Assembly (NCBI GenBank): GCA_045128275.1
Contig: JBGVRH010000036.1
Coordinates: 1-49,367 of the forward strand
Direction of reading: 5' to 3'
DNA from: CAMEON01 sp045128275
Lineage (GTDB): Bacteria; Bacillota; Clostridia; Oscillospirales; CAG-272
DNA length: 49,367 nt
Shown here piece by piece: positions 24,473 through 32,132 of the stretch; positions within the stretch are counted from its first letter, which is position 1, and each line of letters opens with the position of its first letter. Below the pieces are notes generated by a model. It ran no database searches, was not told where the DNA came from, and saw nothing but the letters and a program-made list of their open reading frames with translations. The position numbers and the translations under genes are program-made.

Positions 24473-26017
24473 TTACGCTTCCCCGCTCTCCGCCCTCTCT
24501 CTCAACCCTTTACGGTCGATCTTACCGTTAGGAGTCAAGGGCATAGCCGCCAGCTTTTCACAAAAAGCAGGGATCATATAAGGCGGCAGGGCTCCGCGGA
24601 GGGCTTTGGTCAGGGCGGCGGGGTCGGTGTCGCCCACGTAGTAGAGTCCGATGCGCTTATTCCCCGCGTCGTAGACACAGCAGGCGGCGCGGATACCCTC
24701 GGCCCCTGCGGCGGCGGCTTCAATCTCCCCCAGCTCGATGCGGTGGCCCATGTGCTTGATCTGGGCATCGCGGCGGCAGACAAAGACCAGCTCACCCCGC
24801 TCGTTGAAGCGGCCGATATCGCCGGTGCGGTAGATGATCTCGGGGTAATGAGGGTTCAGGGGGTTCTGCACGAAGGCCTCGGCGGTCTTGTCGGGGTTGG
24901 CGTAGTAGCCCAGAGTCACGCAGGTGCCCCGCAGGCAGATCTCCCCCTCCTCGCCGACATTCGCGCGGCGGTTGTCTTCCGTGAGGAGCATGAGGTCGGT
25001 GTTGCGGAAGGGTTTTCCCACGGGGATGACCTCATCGGGGGCCAGGTCGCGGGCGGGCCAGTAGCAGGACATACCCGTGGCCTCGGTGGGGCCGTAGAGG
25101 TTGAAGAACCGCGCCTCGGGGAGGGCGGCTCGCCACAGATCGTACTGCTTGTGGGGGAAGACCTCACTGCCGAAGCAGACGGTGGTCAGATGCTTGGGGG
25201 TATGGGACTCCAAAGCCCCCAGGGAGGAGATCATGGTCAGCGCCGAGACCACCCAGCAGACGGTATTGATCTTATGCTCGTTTAAGTAGTCGCAGAGCTT
25301 GACGGGGAACATGAACAGCATCTTGGGCACGAGGTAGGCCGTGGCACCGAACTTGATGGTGGGCATGATCTCTTTAAGAGGCGCGTCGAAGTACAGGGGA
25401 GTCTGGTTGGCAAATACCGTGTCCTCGCCAAAACCGATGGCCTCACACAGGGACTCGGTGTAGTCGATGACCGACCGATGGCAGGCGACGACCCCCTTGG
25501 GGACACCCGTAGACCCCGAGGTAAAGACAACATAGATGGGATCGGTGTCGATCTGGCGGTCACGGACGGCGGTCAGGGCGGCCTCGTCGGCGGGGGTCAG
25601 CTCCCGCCCCTCGGCAAAGCACAGCTCCTCCCAGGGGAGTATGGTGCCGTTGAAAAGCCCTTGATCCAAGAGCTTTTGGGCGTTCTTGGCGTTCTTCTTA
25701 TCGTAGATCAAGAGGCGGGGCTTCAGGGTATCCAGGATCAGGGCCATGCGCTGGATGGGCATATCCCCGTCCAGGGCGGCGTAGAAGCATCCCGCGTACA
25801 GGGCACCGAAGAAGGTGGCGATGGTGTGGGGATGCTTGTCCATGAGCACCGCCACAGGCTCGGCGTTGTAGCCCATGCGGAGCAGATTCGCCCCGACGGT
25901 GCGGGCGTGGGTATGAAGCTCGGAGAAGGTCAAGCCCTCGGTACCCGTGGAAAAGGCCAGCTTGTCGGGGACACGGGGGGCGGTGGACTCGAGGTATTGG
26001 AGAATGTTGGTGAGCAT
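24473..26017 (-). CDS. dltA: D-alanine-carrier protein ligase-like adenylating enzyme (DltA)
   Basis: A 514-residue AMP-forming ligase of the ANL superfamily that would activate an amino acid (D-alanine in DltA) and load it on the carrier. Core motifs in order are YVVFTSGSTGVPKGV (ATP loop), NLYGPTEAT, YRTGDIGRF and the C-terminal catalytic Lys in NGKIDRKGL. Length equals DltA (about 500). The start is chosen at the ATG following AAAGGAG; the open frame upstream runs through a repeat element and is not coding. Its place upstream of carrier, MBOAT and SGNH genes supports a dlt role. Amino-acid specificity cannot be read with certainty. Confidence 0.85.
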   Translation of the reverse strand: MLTNILQYLESTAPRVPDKLAFSTGTEGLTFSELHTHARTVGANLLRMGYNAEPVAVLMDKHPHTIATFFGALYAGCFYAALDGDMPIQRMALILDTLKPRLLIYDKKNAKNAQKLLDQGLFNGTILPWEELCFAEGRELTPADEAALTAVRDRQIDTDPIYVVFTSGSTGVPKGVVACHRSVIDYTESLCEAIGFGEDTVFANQTPLYFDAPLKEIMPTIKFGATAYLVPKMLFMFPVKLCDYLNEHKINTVCWVVSALTMISSLGALESHTPKHLTTVCFGSEVFPHKQYDLWRAALPEARFFNLYGPTEATGMSCYWPARDLAPDEVIPVGKPFRNTDLMLLTEDNRRANVGEEGEICLRGTCVTLGYYANPDKTAEAFVQNPLNPHYPEIIYRTGDIGRFNERGELVFVCRRDAQIKHMGHRIELGEIEAAAAGAEGIRAACCVYDAGNKRIGLYYVGDTDPAALTKALRGALPPYMIPAFCEKLAAMPLTPNGKIDRKGLRERAESGEA

Positions 26018-26034
26018 GGAAAAACTCCTTTGGA

Positions 26035-26230
26035 GAATGCAAAATGCAAAATGCAAAGTGCAAAATGGATGAAGCCTTTCGCTTCGGCGAAAGCCTATTC
26101 TATGGTATAGTCTTTGTAATCCGTGACCCGAAAAGAATCCGTCCCACAAAATGAAATATACGAACTCCGTTCTCCACCGTTCTCCCGTTCCTGATTTTGC
26201 ATTTTGCATTTTGCATTTTGCATTTTCATT
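26035..26230 (-). repeat. Heptad hairpin element, GCAAAAT type
   Basis: The left arm 26036-26068 (GCAAAAT units) pairs with the right arm 26196-26227 (ATTTTGC units). The core starts with a strong CTTTCGC-ttcg-GCGAAAG hairpin (26076-26093). It fills the gap between the GDPD-IMPase and dltA-like genes. The half-element at the right end of the window has the same heptamer and a related core. Confidence 0.88.
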
Positions 26231-26235
26231 GACAC

Positions 26236-27732
26236 TCACTCCGTCACGGCCACGTATTTTTTACACACCGCCAGCGCGGCGGGATGGGCATTGGGACTGC
26301 CGAAGACGCAGGAGGAGGGCGCGGACAGATCCAGAGGAGCGCCCGCGAAATTGGTGGAGATGCCCCCTGCCTCGGCCAGGATCACCGAGCCGGCGGCGTA
26401 GTCCCAGGGGGAGAGCACAGGCTCGCAGAAGGCGTCCAGCTGACCGCTCGCCACGTGGCAGATATCCAGGGCGGCAGAGCCGGAGCGGCGGAAATCGGCG
26501 AAGGTATGGAAGAGATCGTAGGTCATCTCCTTGACCGTCTCGGAAAGGGTATCCTTGCGGTAGGGCGCGGAGCCGATGGCCACGATGCCGCGGGTAACGG
26601 GTCGGGCAGAGACACGGATGGGACGGCCGTTGCGGGTGGCTCCCTGCCCCGTCACCGCCATGTAGTATTCGTCGCGGTAGGGGTCATAGATACCGCCGAA
26701 GACAGGCTGACCGTCCGAAAGCAGTCCCACCGACACGGCGGAGTGATCGTAGCCGCACATGAAGTTGGTGGTGCCGTCGATGGGGTCGATGATGAAGGTG
26801 TAGCCCGCCCCGATGGTTTGGGTAGACTCCCCGTCCTCCTCGGCAAAGAAGTGCGCGTCGGGGAACAGGCGGGTCAGGCCTTCCTTGAGGAATTCCTGCA
26901 CCTTCACGTCATAGGCGGTGACGAAGTTGGCGCTTCCCTCCTTGGTTTCGGGGTTGTTCCGCACCTCGTCGGGCACGCTGCGCATGATGGCGCCCGCCTC
27001 GCGGATCAAAGTCTCCATGCGCTCCAAAGGGAGCAGGCCACGGGAGGCGGGGGTGCCTTGGATCTCGTCGCGGAGGCGAAGGGCCAGCACGGGCTTGCGG
27101 GTGGTGATGTTGGTGATGCCCATTTCCAGCAGGGCGCGGAGGGTCGTCTCATCGTCCACCGTCCAGGCCGAGAAGTCCATGCCTCTGTCACGGAGATAGG
27201 CAAGGCCCGGCTCCGAGATCATGGAGTAGTGGAGGTTGAGGATGGGCTCGCCCACCCCCTGGAAGGCATCGCAGGCGTGTTTCACGGCGGTCTCGTTGTC
27301 CCCGCAGGGCCACAGGCTGGGCCAGAGGCTACCGCCCTGCGCCACAATCAAGTCATTTTGGTGGTTACAAGCCCCCGTAAAGGCCATGCGGTGGGCTACG
27401 CCAAAGCGGCGGGCGGCCTCCATGACGGGGGTGATCAGGCCGTCGGTCTTGACGTCGCAGTTGACCCGCAGATCGGGGACAGGGGAGATCAGCTCCAAGA
27501 AGGTCTCGAAGGTCACGCAGGTCGAGGGATCCTCGGCCACGTCGTGGGAGAGGTACAGAAGATCCCCATGGGCACGGATATCCACCTCGATCATCTCCGC
27601 CCCCGAGTTTATGGCGGCGAGGATGTGGTCGAGGCTGTTGGGAGCAGTCCCCTCACAGCCCGAGTGGGCGGTGATGAGGGTCAAGCCCTTCGAGCGGAGC
27701 TGGGCGGAGGTGTAGCGGAGGTGAGTGGTCAT
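26236..27732 (-). CDS. Fusion: glycerophosphodiesterase-like domain + inositol monophosphatase
   Basis: A 498-residue two-domain protein. Residues 17-222 form a glycerophosphodiester phosphodiesterase (GDPD) TIM barrel: ITAHSG at 20-25, E49-x-D51, LSHD with H63, and the late family motif AWTVDD at 189-194. The usual first motif HRG reads HSG and the ENT block reads PNS, so two normally conserved residues differ. Residues 236-495 form an inositol monophosphatase: EED 298-300, DPIDGTTNF 316-324 and WDYAAG 443-448 are complete. The fused pair could release inositol-phosphate from glycerophosphoinositol and then dephosphorylate it. Alternatively the barrel acts on teichoic-acid glycerophosphate, given the dlt-like neighbours. 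No signal peptide; cytoplasmic. AAGGAG sets the start. Confidence 0.85.
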   Translation of the reverse strand: MTTHLRYTSAQLRSKGLTLITAHSGCEGTAPNSLDHILAAINSGAEMIEVDIRAHGDLLYLSHDVAEDPSTCVTFETFLELISPVPDLRVNCDVKTDGLITPVMEAARRFGVAHRMAFTGACNHQNDLIVAQGGSLWPSLWPCGDNETAVKHACDAFQGVGEPILNLHYSMISEPGLAYLRDRGMDFSAWTVDDETTLRALLEMGITNITTRKPVLALRLRDEIQGTPASRGLLPLERMETLIREAGAIMRSVPDEVRNNPETKEGSANFVTAYDVKVQEFLKEGLTRLFPDAHFFAEEDGESTQTIGAGYTFIIDPIDGTTNFMCGYDHSAVSVGLLSDGQPVFGGIYDPYRDEYYMAVTGQGATRNGRPIRVSARPVTRGIVAIGSAPYRKDTLSETVKEMTYDLFHTFADFRRSGSAALDICHVASGQLDAFCEPVLSPWDYAAGSVILAEAGGISTNFAGAPLDLSAPSSCVFGSPNAHPAALAVCKKYVAVTE

Positions 27733-27751
27733 GGGGACTCCTTTTGAGAAA

Positions 27752-27900
27752 ATGAATAGTGAATAGTGAATAATGAATAATGAATAATGGAGGAAGAAAC
27801 CCTTCGGGTTTCAATTTTCATTTGAAGATTTGAATAGATGGACAAATCCGCAGGATTTGCACCGCAATTATTCATTCTTCATTCTTCATTATTCATTCAA
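27752..27900 (-). repeat. Heptad hairpin element, GAATAAT type (second copy)
   Basis: The left arm 27752-27789 pairs with the right arm 27867-27900. The core holds GAAACCC-ttc-GGGTTTC (27796-27812) and AAATCCGCAGGATTT (27844-27858), nearly the same as in the element at 24334. The right arm runs into the stop codon of the transglutaminase gene: the TGA at 27897-27899 is formed by the repeat itself. Confidence 0.9.
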
Positions 27901-29177
27901 TAATACTTTTCCAGATCGGGGGTACGGGTGATGATCTTCTTATCGGTAGCGGGATACTTGGACTGATCGTAGGCGTAGAAGCCCGCGCGGAAGCGGTTGA
28001 AGGCCTTGATCTGCTGGTCGGTGAGGAGGCATCCGCTGTGGGAGTAGGAGGCGCGGAGGTGGGTGCAGTCGAAGTGGTACCAGCGGGGCTCCTCGGCGGT
28101 GCCGATGTTGACCATGATCCAGAAGTGGGTGCCCTCGGCGGCCCCGGGGGTGCGCTCGATCTCGCGGTAGTCGATGCCCAGGCGGCGGCAGAAGGCGATG
28201 GCGGCGGCGAAGTAGTTGAAGCAGTCCCCCGAGCCCGTCATGAAGAGGGCATCGTGGGCGGCGCGGATCCAGTCGGACTTATCCGAATCCGAGGTGTAGG
28301 CGATGTGGTCGTAGACGTAGCGGTAGACCGCGCGGAGCTGGGCCTCCTTGTCCATATCGGGGGTGATGATCTGGGCGATGACTCCGTCGATCTTGGCGTT
28401 CAGCTCCTCCTCGGTGATCTGATTCTCGTAGATGTGGATCACGGTGGAGGCCCAGGAGACGTTCCCCGACTCGTCGGTAGCGGTGAAGCTCACGGTGTAG
28501 TCCCCGGGGGTATTGGGATCCACCGCCGAGGCATCCACCTGGATATCCACCGCGCCGCCGCAGTTGTCGGTCACCACCAGACCCTTGCGGTAGGCGATGG
28601 CCTCTCCCACGTAGGCGGACAGCTCGGGGACGGTCTTGAACACGGGGGGCGTGGTATCCTCGATGACGGTGAGGATGGAGTGCAGTTCCTTGGTCTTGTT
28701 CCCGCTGGCATCCTCCACGCGGAAGGTGATATCGTAGTCCCCGATTTGATTCATGTCGGGGAGGTCGCACTCGAAATAGGCGGTGTACTCGTCGGCCTCC
28801 ACGATGGAGCCGATGAAGTCCAGGGCATCGGGGGTGCTGACTCCCTTGGCGTAGTAGACGTGCTTGGGGGTGACCACGGGGGCCTTGCGGTCGCGGACGG
28901 TGAGCTTTAAGTTGTACTTTCTCCCCTCGGCATCGGTCATGGGGATGGTGTAGGTGCCGGGGCGGTTGACGCAGGTCTCGTCAAAGCCCGCCACGTAGGC
29001 CGCGCCGTCGGCACCCACCAGGCGGTAGGGGGAGGGGAGGTCGCTCCCCGCCTCGATGACGTAGGTGATCTTCTTGGCACAGCCCGTCACGGATGCGGTC
29101 ACCGAAAGGCAGAGAAAGAGAGCCGCCAGCGCAAGAGACAGGGCGCGGCGGACGGGGCTTTTGCGGGACTTGGCCAT
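27897..29177 (-). CDS. Lipoprotein with Ig-like domains and transglutaminase-like protease domain
   Basis: A 426-residue surface lipoprotein: signal peptide 1-32 with lipobox VTGC (Cys 33), then three bacterial Ig-like units (repeats such as GDYDITFRVEDASGN, DTTPPVF and GDYTVSFTATDESGN), then a transglutaminase-like domain. The catalytic triad is visible: Cys in GSGDCFNYF (about 315), His in GTHFWIM (about 350) and Asp in YHFDCTH (about 367). Such domains cut or cross-link peptides at the cell wall. The ribosome site GGAGGTGATCCC before the ATG is excellent, and a good promoter lies upstream. It is the first gene of the long minus-strand unit containing the dlt-like genes. Its stop codon lies inside a heptad repeat. 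Confidence 0.85.
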   Translation of the reverse strand: MAKSRKSPVRRALSLALAALFLCLSVTASVTGCAKKITYVIEAGSDLPSPYRLVGADGAAYVAGFDETCVNRPGTYTIPMTDAEGRKYNLKLTVRDRKAPVVTPKHVYYAKGVSTPDALDFIGSIVEADEYTAYFECDLPDMNQIGDYDITFRVEDASGNKTKELHSILTVIEDTTPPVFKTVPELSAYVGEAIAYRKGLVVTDNCGGAVDIQVDASAVDPNTPGDYTVSFTATDESGNVSWASTVIHIYENQITEEELNAKIDGVIAQIITPDMDKEAQLRAVYRYVYDHIAYTSDSDKSDWIRAAHDALFMTGSGDCFNYFAAAIAFCRRLGIDYREIERTPGAAEGTHFWIMVNIGTAEEPRWYHFDCTHLRASYSHSGCLLTDQQIKAFNRFRAGFYAYDQSKYPATDKKIITRTPDLEKYY

Positions 29178-29218
29178 GGGATCACCTCCAATACAATATA
29201 TAGAGTATTATCTGTAAT

Positions 29219-29247
29219 ATTGTACCATATATGTGGGGGGAAGTCAA
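29219..29247 (-). promoter_or_regulatory. Promoter of transglutaminase-dlt-isomerase unit
   Basis: On the minus strand TTGACT (29247-29242) and TACAAT (29224-29219) are 17 bases apart. It is the only good promoter I see for the eight genes down to 19751. Confidence 0.8.
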
Positions 29248-29358
29248 GGGAAACAGGTGGATTTTTACAGGAAATTTACGGTTTTTTTGAGGAGCCTTCA
29301 AGGGCAAACAGCCCCGACCGCCTCCCGTCGGAAAGCCGCCGAAAAGGAGGCAAAAAAA

Positions 29359-29408
29359 GATACAAGACACAGCCCGCGCCGTATCTTGTATCTTGCGTTG
29401 TATATCTC
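29359..29408 (-). repeat. Short heptad element, GATACAA type
   Basis: GATACAAGACAC on the left faces GTATCTTGTATCTTGCG on the right, a reduced hairpin version of the family. It starts two or three bases after the aspT stop codon. Confidence 0.7.
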
Positions 29409-29410
29409 GG

Positions 29411-30688
29411 TTATTCCGCCATGAGCTTCTCCAGAGCCGCCAGCCGCAGGCAGACGGTCAGCCCCTCCATGGCGAGGGTGAGGTCGGAGAGCGAGGGGAA
29501 GGTGGGAGCGATGCGGATGTTACTGTCAGCGGGATCCTTGCCGTAGGGATAGGTAGCGCCCACAGTGGTGAGGGTCACGCCCGCCTCCTTGGCCAGGGCG
29601 TAGGCGCGCTTGGCGGTGCCGGGCATGGTGAACAGGGAGACGAAGTAGCCGCCCTTGGGAGTCGTCCAATGGGCGATGCCCGTGTCGGTGAGGTCGCGGT
29701 CAAGGGTATCCAGCACCACCTCGAACTTGGGGCGCAGGATGGCGGCCTGCTTCTTCATGTGGGCCAGGATCCCCTCGGCGGTGCCGAAGAACTTCACGTG
29801 GCGCATCATGTTGAGCTTATCGTAGCCGATGGTCTGCACGCCCACGATGGGCATGACCTGCTTCATGTTGCGGTCAGACATGGCGAAAATGGCCACGCCC
29901 GAGCCGGGGAAGGAGATCTTGGAGGTGGAGGCGAAGTAGAACACGCGATCGACGGTGCCCACCTTTTCGCACTCCTTGAAGATATCCAGCAGGGTATCTC
30001 CGCCCTCGTCGTAGAGGTCGTGGACGACGTAGGCGTTGTCCCAGAAGATGCGGAAGTCGGGGGCGGCGGTCTTCATGGAGGCCAGGCGGCGGACGGTATC
30101 GTCGGAGTAGGTGTAGCCGTCGGGGTTGGAATACTTGGGACAGCACCAGATGCCCTTGACGGCGGGATCATTCCCTGCCAGAGCCTCCACGGCATCCATA
30201 TCGGGGCCGTTGGGAGTCATATCCACGGGGATCATCTCAATGCCCAAAGACTCGCAGATGGCGAAGTGGCGGTCATAGCCGGGGGCGGGGCAGATGAACT
30301 TGATGGTTCCCTGCCTGATCCAGGCCTCGCCGTCGCAGTTGCCGTAAAGCATACAGCGGGCCACCGCGTCGTACATGAGCTTGAGGGAGGAGTTACCGCC
30401 GATGAAGAGGTTCTTCTCGGGGATACCCAGAAGATCGGAGAAGAGCTTCTTGGCCTCGGGGGTACCGTCCAGCAGACCGTAGTTACGGCAGTCAAAGCCC
30501 GCGCCTGTCTTGCAGTCCTCGGCGTTCAGGCAGTCCAGCATCTCGGTGGTGATGTCCAGCTGCTCGGCGCCGGGCTTGCCGCGGGACAGATCCAGCTTCA
30601 GCCCCTTGGCGGCAAAGGCCTCGTAGGCGGACTTCATGGCGGTATATTCAGCCGCGAGGGCTTCGCGGCTCATCTGATCGTATCTCAT
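29411..30688 (-). CDS. aspT: Aspartate aminotransferase, Corynebacterium AspT-like type
   Basis: A 425-residue PLP enzyme closely matching the Corynebacterium glutamicum AspT group in length and motifs: LDLSRGKPGAEQLD, CPAPGYDRHF, GIWCCPKYSNPDGYTY, RIFWDNAYVVHDLYDE and the PLP-lysine region FASTSKISFPGSGVA (each quoted only in part). It moves the amino group of aspartate to 2-oxoglutarate, joining amino-acid and central metabolism. The start at 30688 follows GGAG; a longer open frame upstream overlaps the promoter hairpin and is not coding. The promoter at 30762-30790 is followed at once by a strong hairpin in the leader. The gene is not co-oriented in a tight operon; a heptad element follows its stop. 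Confidence 0.9.
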   Translation of the reverse strand: MRYDQMSREALAAEYTAMKSAYEAFAAKGLKLDLSRGKPGAEQLDITTEMLDCLNAEDCKTGAGFDCRNYGLLDGTPEAKKLFSDLLGIPEKNLFIGGNSSLKLMYDAVARCMLYGNCDGEAWIRQGTIKFICPAPGYDRHFAICESLGIEMIPVDMTPNGPDMDAVEALAGNDPAVKGIWCCPKYSNPDGYTYSDDTVRRLASMKTAAPDFRIFWDNAYVVHDLYDEGGDTLLDIFKECEKVGTVDRVFYFASTSKISFPGSGVAIFAMSDRNMKQVMPIVGVQTIGYDKLNMMRHVKFFGTAEGILAHMKKQAAILRPKFEVVLDTLDRDLTDTGIAHWTTPKGGYFVSLFTMPGTAKRAYALAKEAGVTLTTVGATYPYGKDPADSNIRIAPTFPSLSDLTLAMEGLTVCLRLAALEKLMAE

Positions 30689-30722
30689 GGGAGGTTCTCC
30701 AAAATCACAAAAAATCATAGGG

Positions 30723-30749
30723 AAAACCGACGCGGAGGACGTCGGTTTT
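30723..30749 (-). promoter_or_regulatory. Strong hairpin at the 5' end of aspT transcript
   Basis: AAAACCGACG and CGTCGGTTTT form a 10-bp stem with a 7-base loop, beginning about 13 bases after the -10 box. On the minus strand it is followed by TTTTCCC and later TTTTTT. It could be an attenuator or a 5' stabilising hairpin. Confidence 0.6.
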
Positions 30750-30761
30750 CTCACGGGCTAC

Positions 30762-30790
30762 ATTATAGCACACTTCTGCGGAAAAAGCAA
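30762..30790 (-). promoter_or_regulatory. Promoter of aspT
   Basis: On the minus strand TTGCTT (30790-30785) and TATAAT (30767-30762) are 17 bases apart. Confidence 0.8.
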
Positions 30791-30870
30791 GAGGTTTTTG
30801 AAATTTTTGCAAAATTTCTTTCATTTTTCGTGATTATTGGCTTTTGTCGATCATCTTTGCAAGTTTTACA

Positions 30871-30890
30871 TGCAAATCATGCAATTTGCA
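30871..30890. repeat. Small inverted repeat
   Basis: TGCAAAT and ATTTGCA flank CATGCA, a perfect 7-bp inverted repeat in the gap between the lipoprotein and aspT genes. It could be an operator; nothing else supports a function. Confidence 0.4.
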
Positions 30891-30926
30891 GGGATACGGA
30901 AGAGTGAAACGAACAGAAAACAGCCC

Positions 30927-31754
30927 TCACTCGGACTCGGCGGCATCGGTTTCAAGCTGCCCCATGCCGTGGAGCAGTTCCTCTAAGAGCAAATTCCAGG
31001 ATTCTCCCATGGCGTAAAAGTACTCTGTATCTTCTTCTTCATTGAAACGTCCAAGATAGTAACCGTCATCTGCAACATAGATGGTTGCCATCCACGCCAT
31101 ATGGGGATTTTCTTCAAAGGTAACACACAGAATATAGTATTGGTAAGGGCCCTTCTCCGGTTTTTCAGCGATAATTGTTCTGCATTTTTTCTCGGAGTTT
31201 TTGATCAATGCAGACCCGAAGGAGGTATGCAATTCTTCTGCTAAAACAGGATCCGCCCCCGATTCAAGCCACGAATAATAGCACGATGATCCCTCGATCA
31301 TGTCCCGATAGTAGGATTTGTGGTTCGGATTACTACGGAAAGGTCCGCCGACCCAATCGTTCTTTATGATCTTGATTTCAGAAAACGTCCAATCTTTTCT
31401 GGGAATGGGTGCATCCTTGCTTTGATAAATACAAAAATGGTTGCTGTTACCACCTGTAATATAGTAGGTCTCACGGATACCGATCACAAACTGCGCCTCA
31501 CTTGTTTCGGGAATCGTTGCCACGTAAAGCCTGTCCCAATCAAACTCTTGATCCGGTTTTGTCTTGATCATGCCATCATGATCGTTTGCGTCCAGATAAA
31601 ACAGGTTGTAATCCTCCACGAAGTACATATCATAAAAGGTCTCGTCATGTTCTTTGTTGGTTTCAGGGTAATAGAAGCATGAGGTCAGCGCGGACAACAG
31701 GCACGCGCAGAGCATCAGAGTGACCAATCTTTTCAGGTTTGATCGTATCAGCAT
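30927..31754 (-). CDS. Lipoprotein of unknown function, AT-richer gene
   Basis: A 275-residue protein with a lipoprotein signal (residues 1-25, lipobox LTSC). The mature part is rich in Tyr, Phe, Asp and Glu, with no motif I recognise. The start at 31754 is set by AAAGGAG nine bases upstream; the open frame extends further without a ribosome site. Base composition is clearly lower in G+C than in the neighbours, and codon choice is less biased, suggesting recent acquisition or weak expression. The 378 bases upstream hold heptad elements and no clear sigma-A promoter. Confidence 0.75.
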   Translation of the reverse strand: MLIRSNLKRLVTLMLCACLLSALTSCFYYPETNKEHDETFYDMYFVEDYNLFYLDANDHDGMIKTKPDQEFDWDRLYVATIPETSEAQFVIGIRETYYITGGNSNHFCIYQSKDAPIPRKDWTFSEIKIIKNDWVGGPFRSNPNHKSYYRDMIEGSSCYYSWLESGADPVLAEELHTSFGSALIKNSEKKCRTIIAEKPEKGPYQYYILCVTFEENPHMAWMATIYVADDGYYLGRFNEEEDTEYFYAMGESWNLLLEELLHGMGQLETDAAESE

Positions 31755-31883
31755 ATCACATATCTCCTTTTTTGCATGTTCGATTTTTGGGTCTTCACTT
31801 ACGATCACGCAAAAAGTTGAGGTTCATTACGGGAAACATGAAAAATATTTGATTTTTAATTTGGTCGTAACTATTCAGCCATC

Positions 31884-32029
31884 CTTCAAATTTGGGTTTA
31901 TCGAAGAGATACAAGATACGGAGATACAAGATACAAGATATAGAAACGGCAGTCGCCGTATGGTTTTTTACATATCTTGTATCTTTGTATCTTGTATCTT
32001 TGTATCTTACCGCAAAACTGCAATTTGAA
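31884..32029 (-). repeat. Heptad hairpin element, GATACAA type (with TTCAAATTTGGG flank)
   Basis: The left arm 31908-31952 (GATACAA) faces the right arm 31972-32010 (TTGTATC). Outer flanks TTCAAATTTGGG and CTGCAATTTGAAA are near inverted copies. Flank and core (TATAGAAACGGC) match the element at 21226 closely, so the two derive from one ancestor. Confidence 0.88.
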
Positions 32030-32105
32030 ATATTATCTGAAAGCTACATTTATCTTTGTCTGTCCGATGCGTTTTTTCGCAGGAGCGGTGGTTCGCCTCC
32101 CGCAA

Positions 32106-32131
32106 GCATTTTGTATTTTGCATTTTCCATG
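32106..32131 (-). repeat. Half heptad array, GCAAAAT type
   Basis: Three GCAAAAT-like units (on the minus strand) directly follow the helicase stop codon. No opposing arm is present; a GATACAA-type element lies further on in the same gap. Confidence 0.6.
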
Positions 32132-32132
32132 T

